A DNA stretch of 64,000 nt from Dehalococcoidia bacterium (GCA_028285005.1 JANQQP010000037.1:186001-250000); one strand, 5' to 3'. Positions 45,460-53,200 are shown, numbered from the stretch's first letter. Numbers and translations are program-made. Notes: a model not told the origin generated them from the sequence alone.

Positions 45460-46344
45460 TCAAGACCGTACGACTATCGGAATCACAAAGAGCGCAATTA
45501 TGTTCACGACCAGCGCGACCAGCATCCACTGTTGCTGGACACGCCTGAAATGCTCGAGTGAAGGCCAGCGCTTGGCCCGCCACGCCAGTTCGTTACCCCG
45601 GAATCCGAGGAATGCTCCAAACCCGAGGTACAACAGCACCTTGATCGATACTTCGCCAAGTGTGGGAACGCTGCCCGGGACTGCGAAGAAGAGCAGTCCA
45701 AGTATTCCGAGCCAGACTCCGTTTGCTGGCCCCCATATCGGACCGATAAGGAACGCCGCGGTGTTCCAGCCACGGGCAGATTGAGGCAGCCTGGCTGAGC
45801 GTGTGCCCGAGTCGTTGACTCCCTCTGACTCCCTCGCCCGCTCTCTCTCCTGCTCGGCAGCTTTCTCACGGGCCTGCGCTCGTCTGTCCCGCTCCTGGTC
45901 TGGCTCGCGCGGCCTGGCCACGGGACGAGAAGCAGCTTCAAGTGGTGCCGATCTTCGCTCCTCGGACTCCTGTCTTCGAGGCTCAGGTCGGGTCGGCTCT
46001 GCCGATGGGCCGGGCGCGGGCTCGCTGTCTCGCTGGCGTAGGCGGATCCCGCCGGGCTGGCTGTGCATAGCCTGGCGCGCCGGGTCTCCGGAACCGAGGA
46101 CACTGATCCGCGCCGCATTGACCAGCGACTCTCCGCACCTGACGCAGTAGGAAGCTCGCGCCTCATTGGAGGTCAGGCAGTTCTGGCACTCAACCAGACC
46201 CATGGGCGGCGGCTTCATCGGGTCAGGGAAGTAGATCCGCTCACCGCAGCGGTCGCACGAATAGGCGGCGGGCTCGTTCTCTGTGCCACAGTGGGCGCAG
46301 TAGACGTGCCCCTCGCCGCTCTGTTTCTCCTGGTCGGTCGTCAT
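45460..46344 (-). CDS. Double zinc-ribbon protein with DUF2628-like membrane domain
   Basis: A 294-residue protein in three parts. Residues about 15-90 hold two zinc ribbons (CAHCG..CDRCG and CQNC..CVRCG). Residues about 100-190 are a highly charged Arg/Glu-rich, Pro-containing linker, probably coiled or disordered. The rest is a membrane domain with RGWNTAAFLIGPIWGPANG, two to three helices, FRGNELAWRAKRW and a final hydrophobic helix, a pattern close to DUF2628. ATG 46344 is chosen; the frame is open to 46443 without support. Function is unknown; such proteins are thought of as membrane-anchored zinc-ribbon adaptors. Confidence 0.75.
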   Translation of the reverse strand: MTTDQEKQSGEGHVYCAHCGTENEPAAYSCDRCGERIYFPDPMKPPPMGLVECQNCLTSNEARASYCVRCGESLVNAARISVLGSGDPARQAMHSQPGGIRLRQRDSEPAPGPSAEPTRPEPRRQESEERRSAPLEAASRPVARPREPDQERDRRAQAREKAAEQERERARESEGVNDSGTRSARLPQSARGWNTAAFLIGPIWGPANGVWLGILGLLFFAVPGSVPTLGEVSIKVLLYLGFGAFLGFRGNELAWRAKRWPSLEHFRRVQQQWMLVALVVNIIALFVIPIVVRS

Positions 46345-46464
46345 GTCCTGACTCGGGCCGGTGAATATGCAGATCGCTCGGTCACAGGCTGCTATCTGTC
46401 CAAGATACCAGCGCCTTGTGGAACCATAGTCAAGATTACGCACCCAACGATGTGTGGGCTCCCT

Positions 46465-47376
46465 CTAAAGCCCGGTCACGTTGAGGTCCATGGAACTGAG
46501 CAGGTCCTCCAGCTCCTCTATCGTGTCCTGGCCAACTGCAGGTGTTGGAGGCCTGATGTCCGCCGTGTCCAGCAGCCCTCGGCGAGCCATCAGGTGCTTG
46601 CGGACGCTCAGGCTGATCCCGGCCGAATTCTCGTACCTTATCAGCGGCAGCCAACGGTAAAACAAGGTTCTCGCACCTTCGACATCCCCGGACGACATCT
46701 TTCGGTGCATCGCCACCAGCACCTCGGTGTAAGCAAACCCGGTCATCGTTCCGGCGGCTCCTCGCCGGAGCTCTTCGAACAGAAACGCACCTCCCAATCC
46801 TCCAAACACCGACATTTCGCCGTTCGTCGCCTCAATCACCCTCGTCACCTTTTGCGGCGTGGGCGGGTCCTCAAGCTTGAGGGACTTTGCAGACGGCAGT
46901 TTTTCGTTGAGGCTGGCGATGAACTCGGGCGACATGTGGACGCCTGTCTGCTCCGGCAGGTCCTGCACAACCAGCGGCATATCGTCGGCCTCCTGAATGG
47001 CAGAGTAGTAAGCCGTCACCGCGGCATCATTCGGCTTGGCGAGTCGAGGCGGCGAGGCCATGACGGCGCTCGCTCCAGCGACTGAGGCGTCTTTGGCACG
47101 AGAGGCAACGTCTACGCCGCTCTGGGACGAAATGCCGACAACGACCTTGATCCGTCCGGCGACCGCTTCGATCACCGCGTCCATCACCTTGTTCCGTTCA
47201 GTGTCGGAGAGCCGGTGCGCCTCGCCCATTACGCCTAGTGTGACCACTCCGGTGCAGCCCGCTTCGACCGCGCAGTCTGCAAGCCGCTGGAACGGGCCGA
47301 CGTTCAGATCACCGTTTGGGTGAAAAGGTGTCGGCAGCATGAAGTGGATGCCGTCGAGTGATGTGTCCCGTGCCAA
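46465..47376 (-). CDS. Dihydrodipicolinate synthase/N-acetylneuraminate lyase-family aldolase
   Basis: A 303-residue class I aldolase barrel. Schiff-base Lys167 lies in SLKLED. The pyruvate-carboxylate loop usually reading G-T-T/S-G-E reads GVMGEA, and the DapA Tyr of Y-N-V-P reads Gln138 (QDLP). The lost Tyr makes true DapA function unlikely; a sugar-acid, aldol or hydratase reaction on a catabolic substrate is more plausible, in keeping with the acid-sugar dehydratases elsewhere in the window. TTG 47376 is the start. It is divergent from the sulfite reductase leader. Confidence 0.82.
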   Translation of the reverse strand: MARDTSLDGIHFMLPTPFHPNGDLNVGPFQRLADCAVEAGCTGVVTLGVMGEAHRLSDTERNKVMDAVIEAVAGRIKVVVGISSQSGVDVASRAKDASVAGASAVMASPPRLAKPNDAAVTAYYSAIQEADDMPLVVQDLPEQTGVHMSPEFIASLNEKLPSAKSLKLEDPPTPQKVTRVIEATNGEMSVFGGLGGAFLFEELRRGAAGTMTGFAYTEVLVAMHRKMSSGDVEGARTLFYRWLPLIRYENSAGISLSVRKHLMARRGLLDTADIRPPTPAVGQDTIEELEDLLSSMDLNVTGL

Positions 47377-47457
47377 TTTGCTCTCCAGTTGTGGCGTATT
47401 CGTGTAGTGATCGTATGGTGATGGTGAAGCCGCATCTCTGCAAGGAGACCTCGCGTT

Positions 47458-47487
47458 TTGACCACGCTGTATCGCCGTTGCTAAACT
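47458..47487 (+). promoter_or_regulatory. Promoter of the sulfite/nitrite reductase leader
   Basis: TTGACC (47458-47463), an 18-base spacer and TAAACT (47482-47487). The predicted transcription start is at about 47494-47498, that is at or a few bases before the leader ATG, so the leader peptide would be leaderless or nearly so. Confidence 0.6.
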
Positions 47488-47497
47488 TGTCGTTCGA

Positions 47498-47548
47498 ATG
47501 CGATCTCAACACAAGGCAATCGTAACCACCTCCTGTTGCAGCACCTGA
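47498..47548 (+). CDS. Cysteine leader peptide (16 codons)
   Basis: A short ORF beginning ATG CGA TCT and ending ACC TGA; the encoded peptide is MRSQHKAIVTTSCCST. Its two tandem Cys codons (TGT TGC, 47534-47539) come three codons before the stop. It has no ribosome site, but the promoter lies so close that the message would start at or next to the ATG, a layout known for polycysteine leader ORFs in mycobacteria. It is followed by a hairpin whose left arm begins inside it and then by a terminator. Slow reading of Cys codons when Cys-tRNA is short should prevent termination and allow sulfur assimilation. This is inferred from sequence layout only. Confidence 0.6.
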   Translation: MRSQHKAIVTTSCCST

Positions 47549-47573
47549 GAAGGGGCTACAACCTTTACGGTGC
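47541..47573 (+). promoter_or_regulatory. Attenuator upstream hairpin
   Basis: GCACC (47541-47545) pairs with GGTGC (47569-47573), enclosing AAGG (47550-47553) with CCTT (47562-47565). The left arm overlaps the last codons of the leader ORF, so a ribosome stalled on the Cys codons would cover it. The GGGG at 47552-47555 could alternatively pair with CCCC of the terminator (47584-47587). Confidence 0.45.
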
Positions 47574-47580
47574 GACCAAC

Positions 47581-47614
47581 AGACCCCGCGGGACAAAGAA
47601 CGTGGGGTCTTTTT
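47581..47614 (+). terminator. Intrinsic terminator inside the reductase leader
   Basis: AGACCCCGCG (47581-47590) pairs with CGTGGGGTCT (47601-47610), ten base pairs including one G-T, ten-base loop, followed at once by TTTT. It lies about 90 bases after the predicted start of transcription and 75 bases before the reductase start codon, so it must be bypassed for expression. Confidence 0.85.
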
Positions 47615-47689
47615 GCACCGGTCCGAGTACGGCTCTTCAAGTAATCACCTTAGAATGCCGACTAACACCGTCGCCGGTAGGAGCAACAA

Positions 47690-49477
47690 TTGACAACGAC
47701 TAAGCGCACGTTCGAGAACTGGGTCCCGAATCCCGAATACCAGCGGGTGATGAAGATCGATGCCGAAGAGATCGATGACTTCGAGACTCAGAAGAATCGA
47801 TTCAAGTCGGGCGAATGGGCTGAGACCGAGTTCATGCGGTTCCGTTTGCGCCAGGGCGTTTACGGCCAGCGTCAGCCTGACCGCCAGATGATCCGAGTCA
47901 AGGCTCCGTTTGGTGGACTGACCGCGGATCAGATGGACGTACTGGGCGAGATCTCAGAGCAGTATGCGCCGCTCAAGAAAGGTCACCTGACGACCCGGGA
48001 GAACGTCCAGTTCCACCACGTCCCGCTCGATGAGACACCTGATCTACTGCGTACGATCGGTGATGTCGGTCTGACCACTAGAGAAGCCTGCGGCAACACC
48101 GTTCGAAATGTTGTCGCCCCGCCCAATGCTGGCGTAGACCCGGACGAAGTGTTCGATGTCACCCCTTATGTCGCCGCGTATGCCCGCCACTTCCTGCGTC
48201 ACCCGACTACGCAGATGATGCCGCGGAAGTCGAAGACGGCGTTCTCAGGGTCGGAAAAAGACCTGTCCATGACGCCGATTCACGACGTTGGCTTTGTCGC
48301 CCGAGAACGGGATGGCAAGAAGGGCTTCAAGATCGTGATCGGTGGTGGACTCTCCATCATGCCGCGAATGGCCAAGACTCTCGAAGAGTTCGTGCCCGTC
48401 GAGGACTTTATCCGGCACGCTGAGGCTGCTCTCCGGATCTTCAACCGCCAGGATGAAGAGCGGAAGAACCTGATGAAAGCCCGGATCAAGTTCACTATCG
48501 AGCGGCTCGGTATCGATACCTTCCGCGAGATGGTGCATGAGGAGCTCAAGGGCGAGTGGGCGAAGAAGCCGATCAACCTGGAAGCCCTGATGTGGGTCGA
48601 GGACGAGGAAGCGGACGCTCCAGCCGTGCCTTCTGACTTCACTCCTGAGCCGACCGGTGACGCCGCTTACGACCACTGGAAGGCGACGAACGTCGTTCCG
48701 CAGAAGCAGGAAGGCTTCAACCTGGTCTTCACCCGTATCGAGCGAGGCGATATCTACGCCGAGCAGTGGGGTCAGCTCGCTGACGTGGCCCGCAAGTTTG
48801 CCGGTGGCCGAGTCCGTATCGACCAGCAGCAGAACATGGTGTTCCGCTGGGTCAGGACAGAGTCGCTCTACGATATCTACAACGCCCTCGGTGACATTGG
48901 ACTGAACGCCCCGGGACGCGAGACGATCAGGGACATCGTGACGTGCCCCGGCACCGACTCCTGCAAGCTTGGCATCACTTCTTCGATGGGCCTTAACAAG
49001 GCGCTGGGCGAGACGCTCGACGAGATGGACCTCAGCGACCCGGATGTCGCTTCGCTGCACATCAAGGCGAGCGGCTGCCCGAACTCATGTGGCCAGCACC
49101 ACATCGCCAATATCGGCTTCCACGGCGCAGTTATGAAGGCGCCGGGCGGCCAGGTCCCTGCTTATGAGATGTTCCTCGCTGGTAACTACGACGACGGTAA
49201 TGTGCGGGTTGGTCATCGTGTCAGGGCGCGAGTGCCAGCCAAGAAGGCGCCGATCGCACTCAAGGCGATTCTCAACCACTACACGGAGCACCGGAACGAC
49301 GGCGAGAAGTTCAACGACTTCGTGGACCGCGTTGGCGTTGCACCGTTCGAGGAGATCTTCAGCCAGTTCAAGGAAGAGATCGGCCCGCTGGACCGGGACC
49401 ACATCAACACCTACATGGACTGGGGCAAGACAGTTCTCTACAAGCTCGAGCGTGGTGAGGGCGAGTGCGCGGTCTAG
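47690..49477 (+). CDS. Ferredoxin-dependent sulfite (or nitrite) reductase, siroheme/4Fe-4S
   Basis: A 595-residue reductase that performs the six-electron reduction of sulfite to sulfide (or nitrite to ammonia) at a siroheme bridged to a 4Fe-4S cluster. Cluster Cys are 419 and 425 (TCPGTDSCKLG) and 463 and 467 (GCPNSCGQHH). Duplicated ferrodoxin-like halves are seen: LTTRENVQFH with REACGNTVRNV in the first, RIDQQQNMVFRW in the second. TTG 47690 has AGGAG six bases upstream. Sequence alone leaves nitrite or sulfite open; the cysteine leader in front favours assimilatory sulfite reductase. No siroheme synthase or sulfate-activation genes are adjacent. Confidence 0.9.
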   Translation: MTTTKRTFENWVPNPEYQRVMKIDAEEIDDFETQKNRFKSGEWAETEFMRFRLRQGVYGQRQPDRQMIRVKAPFGGLTADQMDVLGEISEQYAPLKKGHLTTRENVQFHHVPLDETPDLLRTIGDVGLTTREACGNTVRNVVAPPNAGVDPDEVFDVTPYVAAYARHFLRHPTTQMMPRKSKTAFSGSEKDLSMTPIHDVGFVARERDGKKGFKIVIGGGLSIMPRMAKTLEEFVPVEDFIRHAEAALRIFNRQDEERKNLMKARIKFTIERLGIDTFREMVHEELKGEWAKKPINLEALMWVEDEEADAPAVPSDFTPEPTGDAAYDHWKATNVVPQKQEGFNLVFTRIERGDIYAEQWGQLADVARKFAGGRVRIDQQQNMVFRWVRTESLYDIYNALGDIGLNAPGRETIRDIVTCPGTDSCKLGITSSMGLNKALGETLDEMDLSDPDVASLHIKASGCPNSCGQHHIANIGFHGAVMKAPGGQVPAYEMFLAGNYDDGNVRVGHRVRARVPAKKAPIALKAILNHYTEHRNDGEKFNDFVDRVGVAPFEEIFSQFKEEIGPLDRDHINTYMDWGKTVLYKLERGEGECAV

Positions 49478-49504
49478 CCTGGTCGAAATACTCGAAACTC
49501 AGAG

Positions 49505-49536
49505 CGCCCTGTCCACTGTGACAGGGCGTTTTGCTT
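49505..49536 (+). terminator. Terminator after the reductase
   Basis: CGCCCTGTC (49505-49513) and GACAGGGCG (49520-49528), perfect nine-bp stem, six-base loop, then TTTTGCTTT. Confidence 0.9.
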
Positions 49537-49597
49537 TCGCCACGCTCCGCCTGCAACCTTGCTATTCCGAAATCACACTGGCAGAAAGGTGGTCGTC

Positions 49598-49987
49598 ATG
49601 AAGTTCAGATGGGTGATCGTTTATGTGTCTGACCTTGATGCCACGATGAGCTTCTATGAGCGGGCATTTGGCCTTGAGCGAAGGTTTGTGTCCGATGACG
49701 GCGGATATGGCGAGATGGCGACCGGCGATACACGAATAGGTTTCGCAACCCAGGCGATGTCGGAAGCCGCGATCGAAGGTGGAGTTGTTCCGCTCGATGC
49801 AGGGAGCAAGCCGCAGGCGACCGAGTTCGGGTTTGCCACGGACGACGTGGAGGCGGCGTACAGACGGGCGGTCAAGGCCGGAGCCACACCTGTTTCAGAG
49901 CCTGAAGTGAAGCCCTGGGGTCAGACGGTCGCCTACGTAAGAGACCTGAACGGAGTGCTTGTAGAGTTCGGGACGGACATCCCGTAG
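49598..49987 (+). CDS. VOC-family protein (glyoxalase/dioxygenase-like)
   Basis: A 129-residue vicinal-oxygen-chelate fold protein made of two beta-alpha-beta-beta-beta repeats: WVIVYVSDLDATMSFYERAFG at the start and QTVAYVRDLNGVLVEFGT at the end. The final Glu of VEFG is the usual metal ligand; an N-terminal His ligand is absent (VIVYV in place of xHxxxxV), so metal binding is uncertain. ATG 49598 is preferred over the more distal frame opening because of AAAGGTGG nine bases before it. Substrate unknown. Confidence 0.8.
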   Translation: MKFRWVIVYVSDLDATMSFYERAFGLERRFVSDDGGYGEMATGDTRIGFATQAMSEAAIEGGVVPLDAGSKPQATEFGFATDDVEAAYRRAVKAGATPVSEPEVKPWGQTVAYVRDLNGVLVEFGTDIP

Positions 49988-49997
49988 GCGAAGGCGA

Positions 49998-50456
49998 CTA
50001 GCCCTTCTTACGGAACCTGCGCTTCGAATCATCGTCGGAAGCACCAGGGAACTCGAGTATGTTGCCGTCTCGCTTCTTGACCTGCCCTGAGGGCTTGACC
50101 GGTTTGCCTCGCCAGTACTTCGGCGAGGTGTCATTGAAGCCGCCGCCCGTCGACCCGTACTTCGCTCGGCGTCGGCGCACAACCACCATGTAATAGCCGA
50201 CTCCCGCCAGCGCGAAGCCAGCCAGTGTCAGCGGCAGTACGAACTGGCGGCCGATCGCCGCGATCAACATCAGTACGAGTCCGAGCACGATCAATTTTTC
50301 AGGAGTCGGGTACCAGATCGGCGTGCCGACGCGGACTTTCCTGGGTGCCACGGGTTTAGCGATCCGAATCGGCTCGTTCTTGCGAGAAGCGTCCTTCTCC
50401 AGGATCTCCTCGATCTGTTCCCGCACCTTGTCGTTCGGCTCTTCTACCTGTGGCAT
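49998..50456 (-). CDS. Small two-helix membrane protein, function unknown
   Basis: A 152-residue protein that I do not recognise. A charged N-terminal cytoplasmic stretch of about 50 residues (Glu/Lys-rich, probably helical) is followed by two adjacent hydrophobic helices (about 55-72 and 77-97), then a strongly basic RRRRAKYG and a polar tail of 50 residues ending in RRFRKKG. AAAGG six bases before ATG 50456 decides that start over TTG 50486. It stands between VOC (converging) and hemQ (diverging). Confidence 0.65.
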   Translation of the reverse strand: MPQVEEPNDKVREQIEEILEKDASRKNEPIRIAKPVAPRKVRVGTPIWYPTPEKLIVLGLVLMLIAAIGRQFVLPLTLAGFALAGVGYYMVVVRRRRAKYGSTGGGFNDTSPKYWRGKPVKPSGQVKKRDGNILEFPGASDDDSKRRFRKKG

Positions 50457-50610
50457 CGAGTACCTTTTCGTTGATTGAGTCGCCAATCCGCCGTCATCAA
50501 CATCGATTGCATCAACCTGGACGTGGCTCCCGTCTAGTTAGCCTTTTACACTAAGGCCGGCGGGTCCGCATCGGCGTCATCACCAGTTCGTCACCCTCGG
50601 TGGGAGTCAA

Positions 50611-51282
50611 ATGCCTGATATTGAGTACGACGATTTCGTTAAGTTCAGCTTCTTCAAATTGGATCGAACCTGGAGGTCACTTTCGGCTAAGGAGAGGCAG
50701 GACTCCAGGGAGGAGTTCGCAACGGTCGTCGAAGAGCTCTCCTCCAATGGCAGCGTCCGCACCTTCTCAACGGTCGGAACAAGGGCCGACGTGGACTTCA
50801 TGATGCTGCAGAGTTCGCCATCTGTGGAGGCGTTCCACGAAACGGCCAGGCGTCTGAATGCCACTCACCTCGCCTCATACCTGGACCAGCCGCACTCATA
50901 CCTCTCTGTCAGGCGCAAGACTCGCTACAAGCACGGCGGCGGCAGGCCTGATCTCAAGGACGATTATCGTTACTTCATTATCTACCCCATGGTGAAGACG
51001 CGTGCCTGGTACGGAAAGTCCATGGAAGAGCGCCAAAAGATGATGAATGACCACTTCCGGGTGGGGCACAAGTATCCGATGGTGAAGATCAACACCACCT
51101 ACGCATTTGGACTGGACGACCCCGAGTTCGTCGTGGCATTCGAGATGGATGACCCCTCAGACTTCGTCTCGCTGGTGATGGACCTCCGAGAGGTTCCGGC
51201 GGCGCAGTTCACGCTTTCCGAGACGCCCATCTTCACTACGATCAAGATGCCGATTGGCGAGGCGCTCGAAGCGTTGGGCTAG
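50611..51282 (+). CDS. hemQ: HemQ (chlorite dismutase-family coproheme decarboxylase)
   Basis: A 223-residue chlorite dismutase-fold protein of the HemQ branch, which turns coproheme into heme b in the coproporphyrin-dependent pathway of monoderm bacteria. IIYPMVK at 123-129 holds the Tyr125 expected to be the radical site; Trp133-Tyr134 follow. His148 has the right spacing for the proximal heme ligand; AFGLDDPEFVVAFEMDDP is the conserved C-terminal hairpin. There is no distal Arg dismutase motif that I can identify, so chlorite detoxification is less likely. A GGGAG site precedes ATG 50611. Confidence 0.88.
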   Translation: MPDIEYDDFVKFSFFKLDRTWRSLSAKERQDSREEFATVVEELSSNGSVRTFSTVGTRADVDFMMLQSSPSVEAFHETARRLNATHLASYLDQPHSYLSVRRKTRYKHGGGRPDLKDDYRYFIIYPMVKTRAWYGKSMEERQKMMNDHFRVGHKYPMVKINTTYAFGLDDPEFVVAFEMDDPSDFVSLVMDLREVPAAQFTLSETPIFTTIKMPIGEALEALG

Positions 51283-51321
51283 ATCTAGCAGATGTCCGGA
51301 TAGCTGGTTCGGAGGCTGGCG

Positions 51322-52320
51322 GTGATTCAGCACAAGTTTCCGCTGGAGATCGCGTCGACCGGTCTTTCGCCGTGGCTCTCGCCAGACGACGTGACTTCGG
51401 TGGCTCCCTTGCCGGGCTGGCACAACTCGATCTTCAGGGTCGATTTAGTTACCGGCGACCGATATGTGCTGAAAGTGCATGTGCCAGACGAGGACTCTGA
51501 CTTCGTTGAGCCCACTCTGCGGATAGCGGACGCATACGCCAGTGTCCTTCCCTTCGTGCCCGGACCGGTCAGAACCCGCGATGGAGCGCTTAAGGCCACG
51601 ATCGAGCGGCGCGTTGCGACGCTGTGGCCGTTTGTCGAGGGACAAAACGGCGAGACCAAAGCCGTGACGAACGAAGTAGCCGCAAAGTGTCTTGCGGCCA
51701 TACACACCGCTGGGCTCGAAGTTGGGCGCCAGTTGAGTGATCTTGACTCCGAGACATGGGTCGAAAAGAGCTGGCGAGCCAACTCACGATGGAATCTGGA
51801 GACGAATGGCGCGTTCCTCTACGCAAACCGGGAGCGCTACGAGTTGTGGCGAGATCATTTGGTCGACGAACTCCGCGTCTCGTGCGACGAGCTAGCCGTT
51901 GAGCTGCGCAAGGTAGACATCGATCATATGACCGCAGTCCCGATCCACGGCGACTTCTACCCGAATAACTTGATGAGCAGTGCTTCGGGTCAGATGGTCG
52001 GCGTCATCGACTGGGACGAATCGCGAATTGACTGGCGAACGTGGGATCTTGCGAACGGCCTGCTCGAGTTCTGCGCCGGTCCCGCAGGCACTCAGCTGGA
52101 TGTGACAAGCGCCAGGGAGTTCATTGGCTACTACGAAGCGGCAGGGTCTGCGCTGACCGAAACGGAACGGGCTACGCTGCCCCTACTGTTGAGAGCCCGC
52201 AAGCTGGACGAACTCATGTACAGCATCGCCGAGACTGAGAGTGGCGCTGTCGAGGACTGGGAGTACCTGAACCAGTCGCTAGAAGGATGGCTGGAAGTGC
52301 GAAACCTAGAACGGCTGTAA
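51322..52320 (+). CDS. Aminoglycoside-phosphotransferase-family kinase (APH/HSK2-like)
   Basis: A 332-residue small-molecule kinase of the APH/choline kinase fold. An N-lobe with YVLKVHV (ATP-binding Lys about residue 50), the catalytic loop HGDFYPNN near 208-215 and the metal-binding GVIDWDES near 229 are present. Relatives phosphorylate homoserine, choline, fructosamine, macrolides or aminoglycosides, and sequence does not discriminate; as a chromosomal single copy beside hemQ, a metabolic role is likelier than resistance. GTG 51322 is used. A bidirectional terminator follows. Confidence 0.85.
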   Translation: MIQHKFPLEIASTGLSPWLSPDDVTSVAPLPGWHNSIFRVDLVTGDRYVLKVHVPDEDSDFVEPTLRIADAYASVLPFVPGPVRTRDGALKATIERRVATLWPFVEGQNGETKAVTNEVAAKCLAAIHTAGLEVGRQLSDLDSETWVEKSWRANSRWNLETNGAFLYANRERYELWRDHLVDELRVSCDELAVELRKVDIDHMTAVPIHGDFYPNNLMSSASGQMVGVIDWDESRIDWRTWDLANGLLEFCAGPAGTQLDVTSAREFIGYYEAAGSALTETERATLPLLLRARKLDELMYSIAETESGAVEDWEYLNQSLEGWLEVRNLERL

Positions 52321-52330
52321 CCGGCAAAAG

Positions 52331-52364
52331 AAAACCCCGGTCGCAATGGCCGGGGCTTTCTTTC
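52331..52364. terminator. Bidirectional terminator between the kinase and ferredoxin genes
   Basis: CCCCGG (52335-52340) pairs with CCGGGG (52350-52355). The plus strand continues CTTTCTTTC and the minus strand TTTTCTTTT, so it can end both converging transcripts. Confidence 0.8.
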
Positions 52365-52381
52365 ATCTCGATCTGTGTGGT

Positions 52382-52651
52382 TCAGCCGGTGTTCAGGCCG
52401 GGCTCTGAACTGTCGTAGTCATACTCGTAGTTCAGCTTGATGAACTCCTGCTGGTCGTCCGGGACCTGGTCCTCTGGGAAGATCGCGTTCACGGGGCAGA
52501 CCGGTTCGCAAGCTGCGCAGTCAATACATTCATCGGGGCTGATAAAGAGCTGGTTGTCGCCGGGTTTCGAGTAGATGCAATCCACCGGGCACACATCTAC
52601 ACAGGCGCCATCCATGACGTCTACGCAGTCCTTAGCGATGATGTAGGTCAT
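52382..52651 (-). CDS. fdxA: 7Fe ferredoxin (3Fe-4S/4Fe-4S), FdxA type
   Basis: An 89-residue electron carrier closely like mycobacterial FdxA: MTYIIAKDC, with Cys at 9, 17 and 21 (CVDVMDGAC..CP) in the spacing that leaves a 3Fe-4S cluster, plus Cys25, 42, 45, 48 and 52 (CIDCAACEPVCP) for 4Fe-4S. It ends in an acidic tail. It may serve as donor to the sulfite reductase or to other redox enzymes; the nearest such enzyme lies 3 kb away. ATG 52651 is clear. Confidence 0.95.
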   Translation of the reverse strand: MTYIIAKDCVDVMDGACVDVCPVDCIYSKPGDNQLFISPDECIDCAACEPVCPVNAIFPEDQVPDDQQEFIKLNYEYDYDSSEPGLNTG

Positions 52652-52775
52652 TACCCTGGAACTCCTGCAGGCCGCGCTTCTATACTTCGCACGGCAGTGT
52701 TAGTTGAGTCTTCCTGATTCGTCGGTTCTTCGACGACCGAAGCGATCACGGTCGTTCTCGGCTCGGCCAGACCGG

Positions 52776-52811
52776 ATTATACGAACCCCCCTTGCGACTG
52801 CAAGAGGGGTT
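52776..52811 (-). promoter_or_regulatory. Hairpin and candidate promoter ahead of ferredoxin
   Basis: A hairpin with arms 52784-52795 and 52800-52811 (one C-A mismatch, GACT loop) lies 32 bases after the A-type Fe-S gene stop and may end its transcript. Immediately on, the minus strand reads a perfect TATAAT (52781-52776), with a poor -35 (TTGCAG, 52803-52798) 16 bases before. Ferredoxin would then have a leader of about 120 bases. Confidence 0.4.
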
Positions 52812-52843
52812 ACGACGGTCGTGGTCAGGTAGAAGGTCAGATA

Positions 52844-53200
52844 CTAGTTGCCGCAGCCACAACCGCCGCCGCCACAGGCACATCCGCCGCCCTGGAAATT
52901 CGGGTTCGAGATCACGAAGCCAGAACGCTCGAAGCCCTCGACGTAGTCGATGCTGGAGCCGGTCAGCAGCTCGGTGCTGTCAGCATCCACGAGCGCCTTG
53001 ATGGAACCGGACTCCACGACGGAATCGGTCTCACCGGCCTCTTCTTCCAGTCCGAAAACGTATTCAATGCCGCCGTTCGGGTCCTGTGTCACGGCAATGC
53101 GCAGGTAAGAGTCTTCCGCGTCCTGCTCTTTGAGCACCTCAACCAGCTTGCTCGATGCAGCGTCCGTGAACTCAATTACCGATTGCTTCTCTGCGACCAT
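52844..53200 (-). CDS. A-type iron-sulfur carrier (HesB/IscA/ErpA family) lacking the first Cys
   Basis: A 118-residue HesB-fold protein: VIEFTDAASSKLVEVL, YVFGLEEE, GSSIDYVEGFERSGFVISNPNF are all family segments. In IscA/ErpA three Cys bind iron or Fe-S: one in S-G-C-x-G and two in a C-terminal C-G-C. Here the first region reads QDPNGGIEYV with no Cys, while the tail carries two Cys-x-Cys pairs (107/109 and 114/116) in a Gly-rich string. Cluster binding would have to be by the tail only, perhaps between subunits. It is transcribed toward the ferredoxin gene, 190 bases ahead. Confidence 0.85.
   Translation of the reverse strand: MVAEKQSVIEFTDAASSKLVEVLKEQDAEDSYLRIAVTQDPNGGIEYVFGLEEEAGETDSVVESGSIKALVDADSTELLTGSSIDYVEGFERSGFVISNPNFQGGGCACGGGGCGCGN

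Larger units (their letters stand above)
47377..47689. other. Regulatory region upstream of sulfite/nitrite reductase
   Basis: 313 bp between divergent genes. The right two thirds hold the attenuator listed separately (promoter, 16-codon leader ORF, hairpin, terminator, ribosome site). The left 80 bases must hold the promoter of the leftward aldolase; I see no clear boxes there. Confidence 0.7.

Noticed and set aside
47490..47620. T-box, SAM or TPP riboswitch as explanation of the reductase leader
   Set aside because: No T-box AGGGTGGNACCGCG, no SAM-I or SAM-IV core and no THI-box strings are present; the Cys-codon ORF explains the layout better.
48245..49060. 271-codon minus-strand open frame
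   Set aside because: Antisense to the sulfite/nitrite reductase; its Cys motifs on the plus strand fix the coding strand.
52801..52900. Cys/Gly-rich repeat at the end of the A-type carrier as a frameshift artefact
   Set aside because: The frame is clean through the family's NPNF segment into the tail, and stop and downstream hairpin follow normally.
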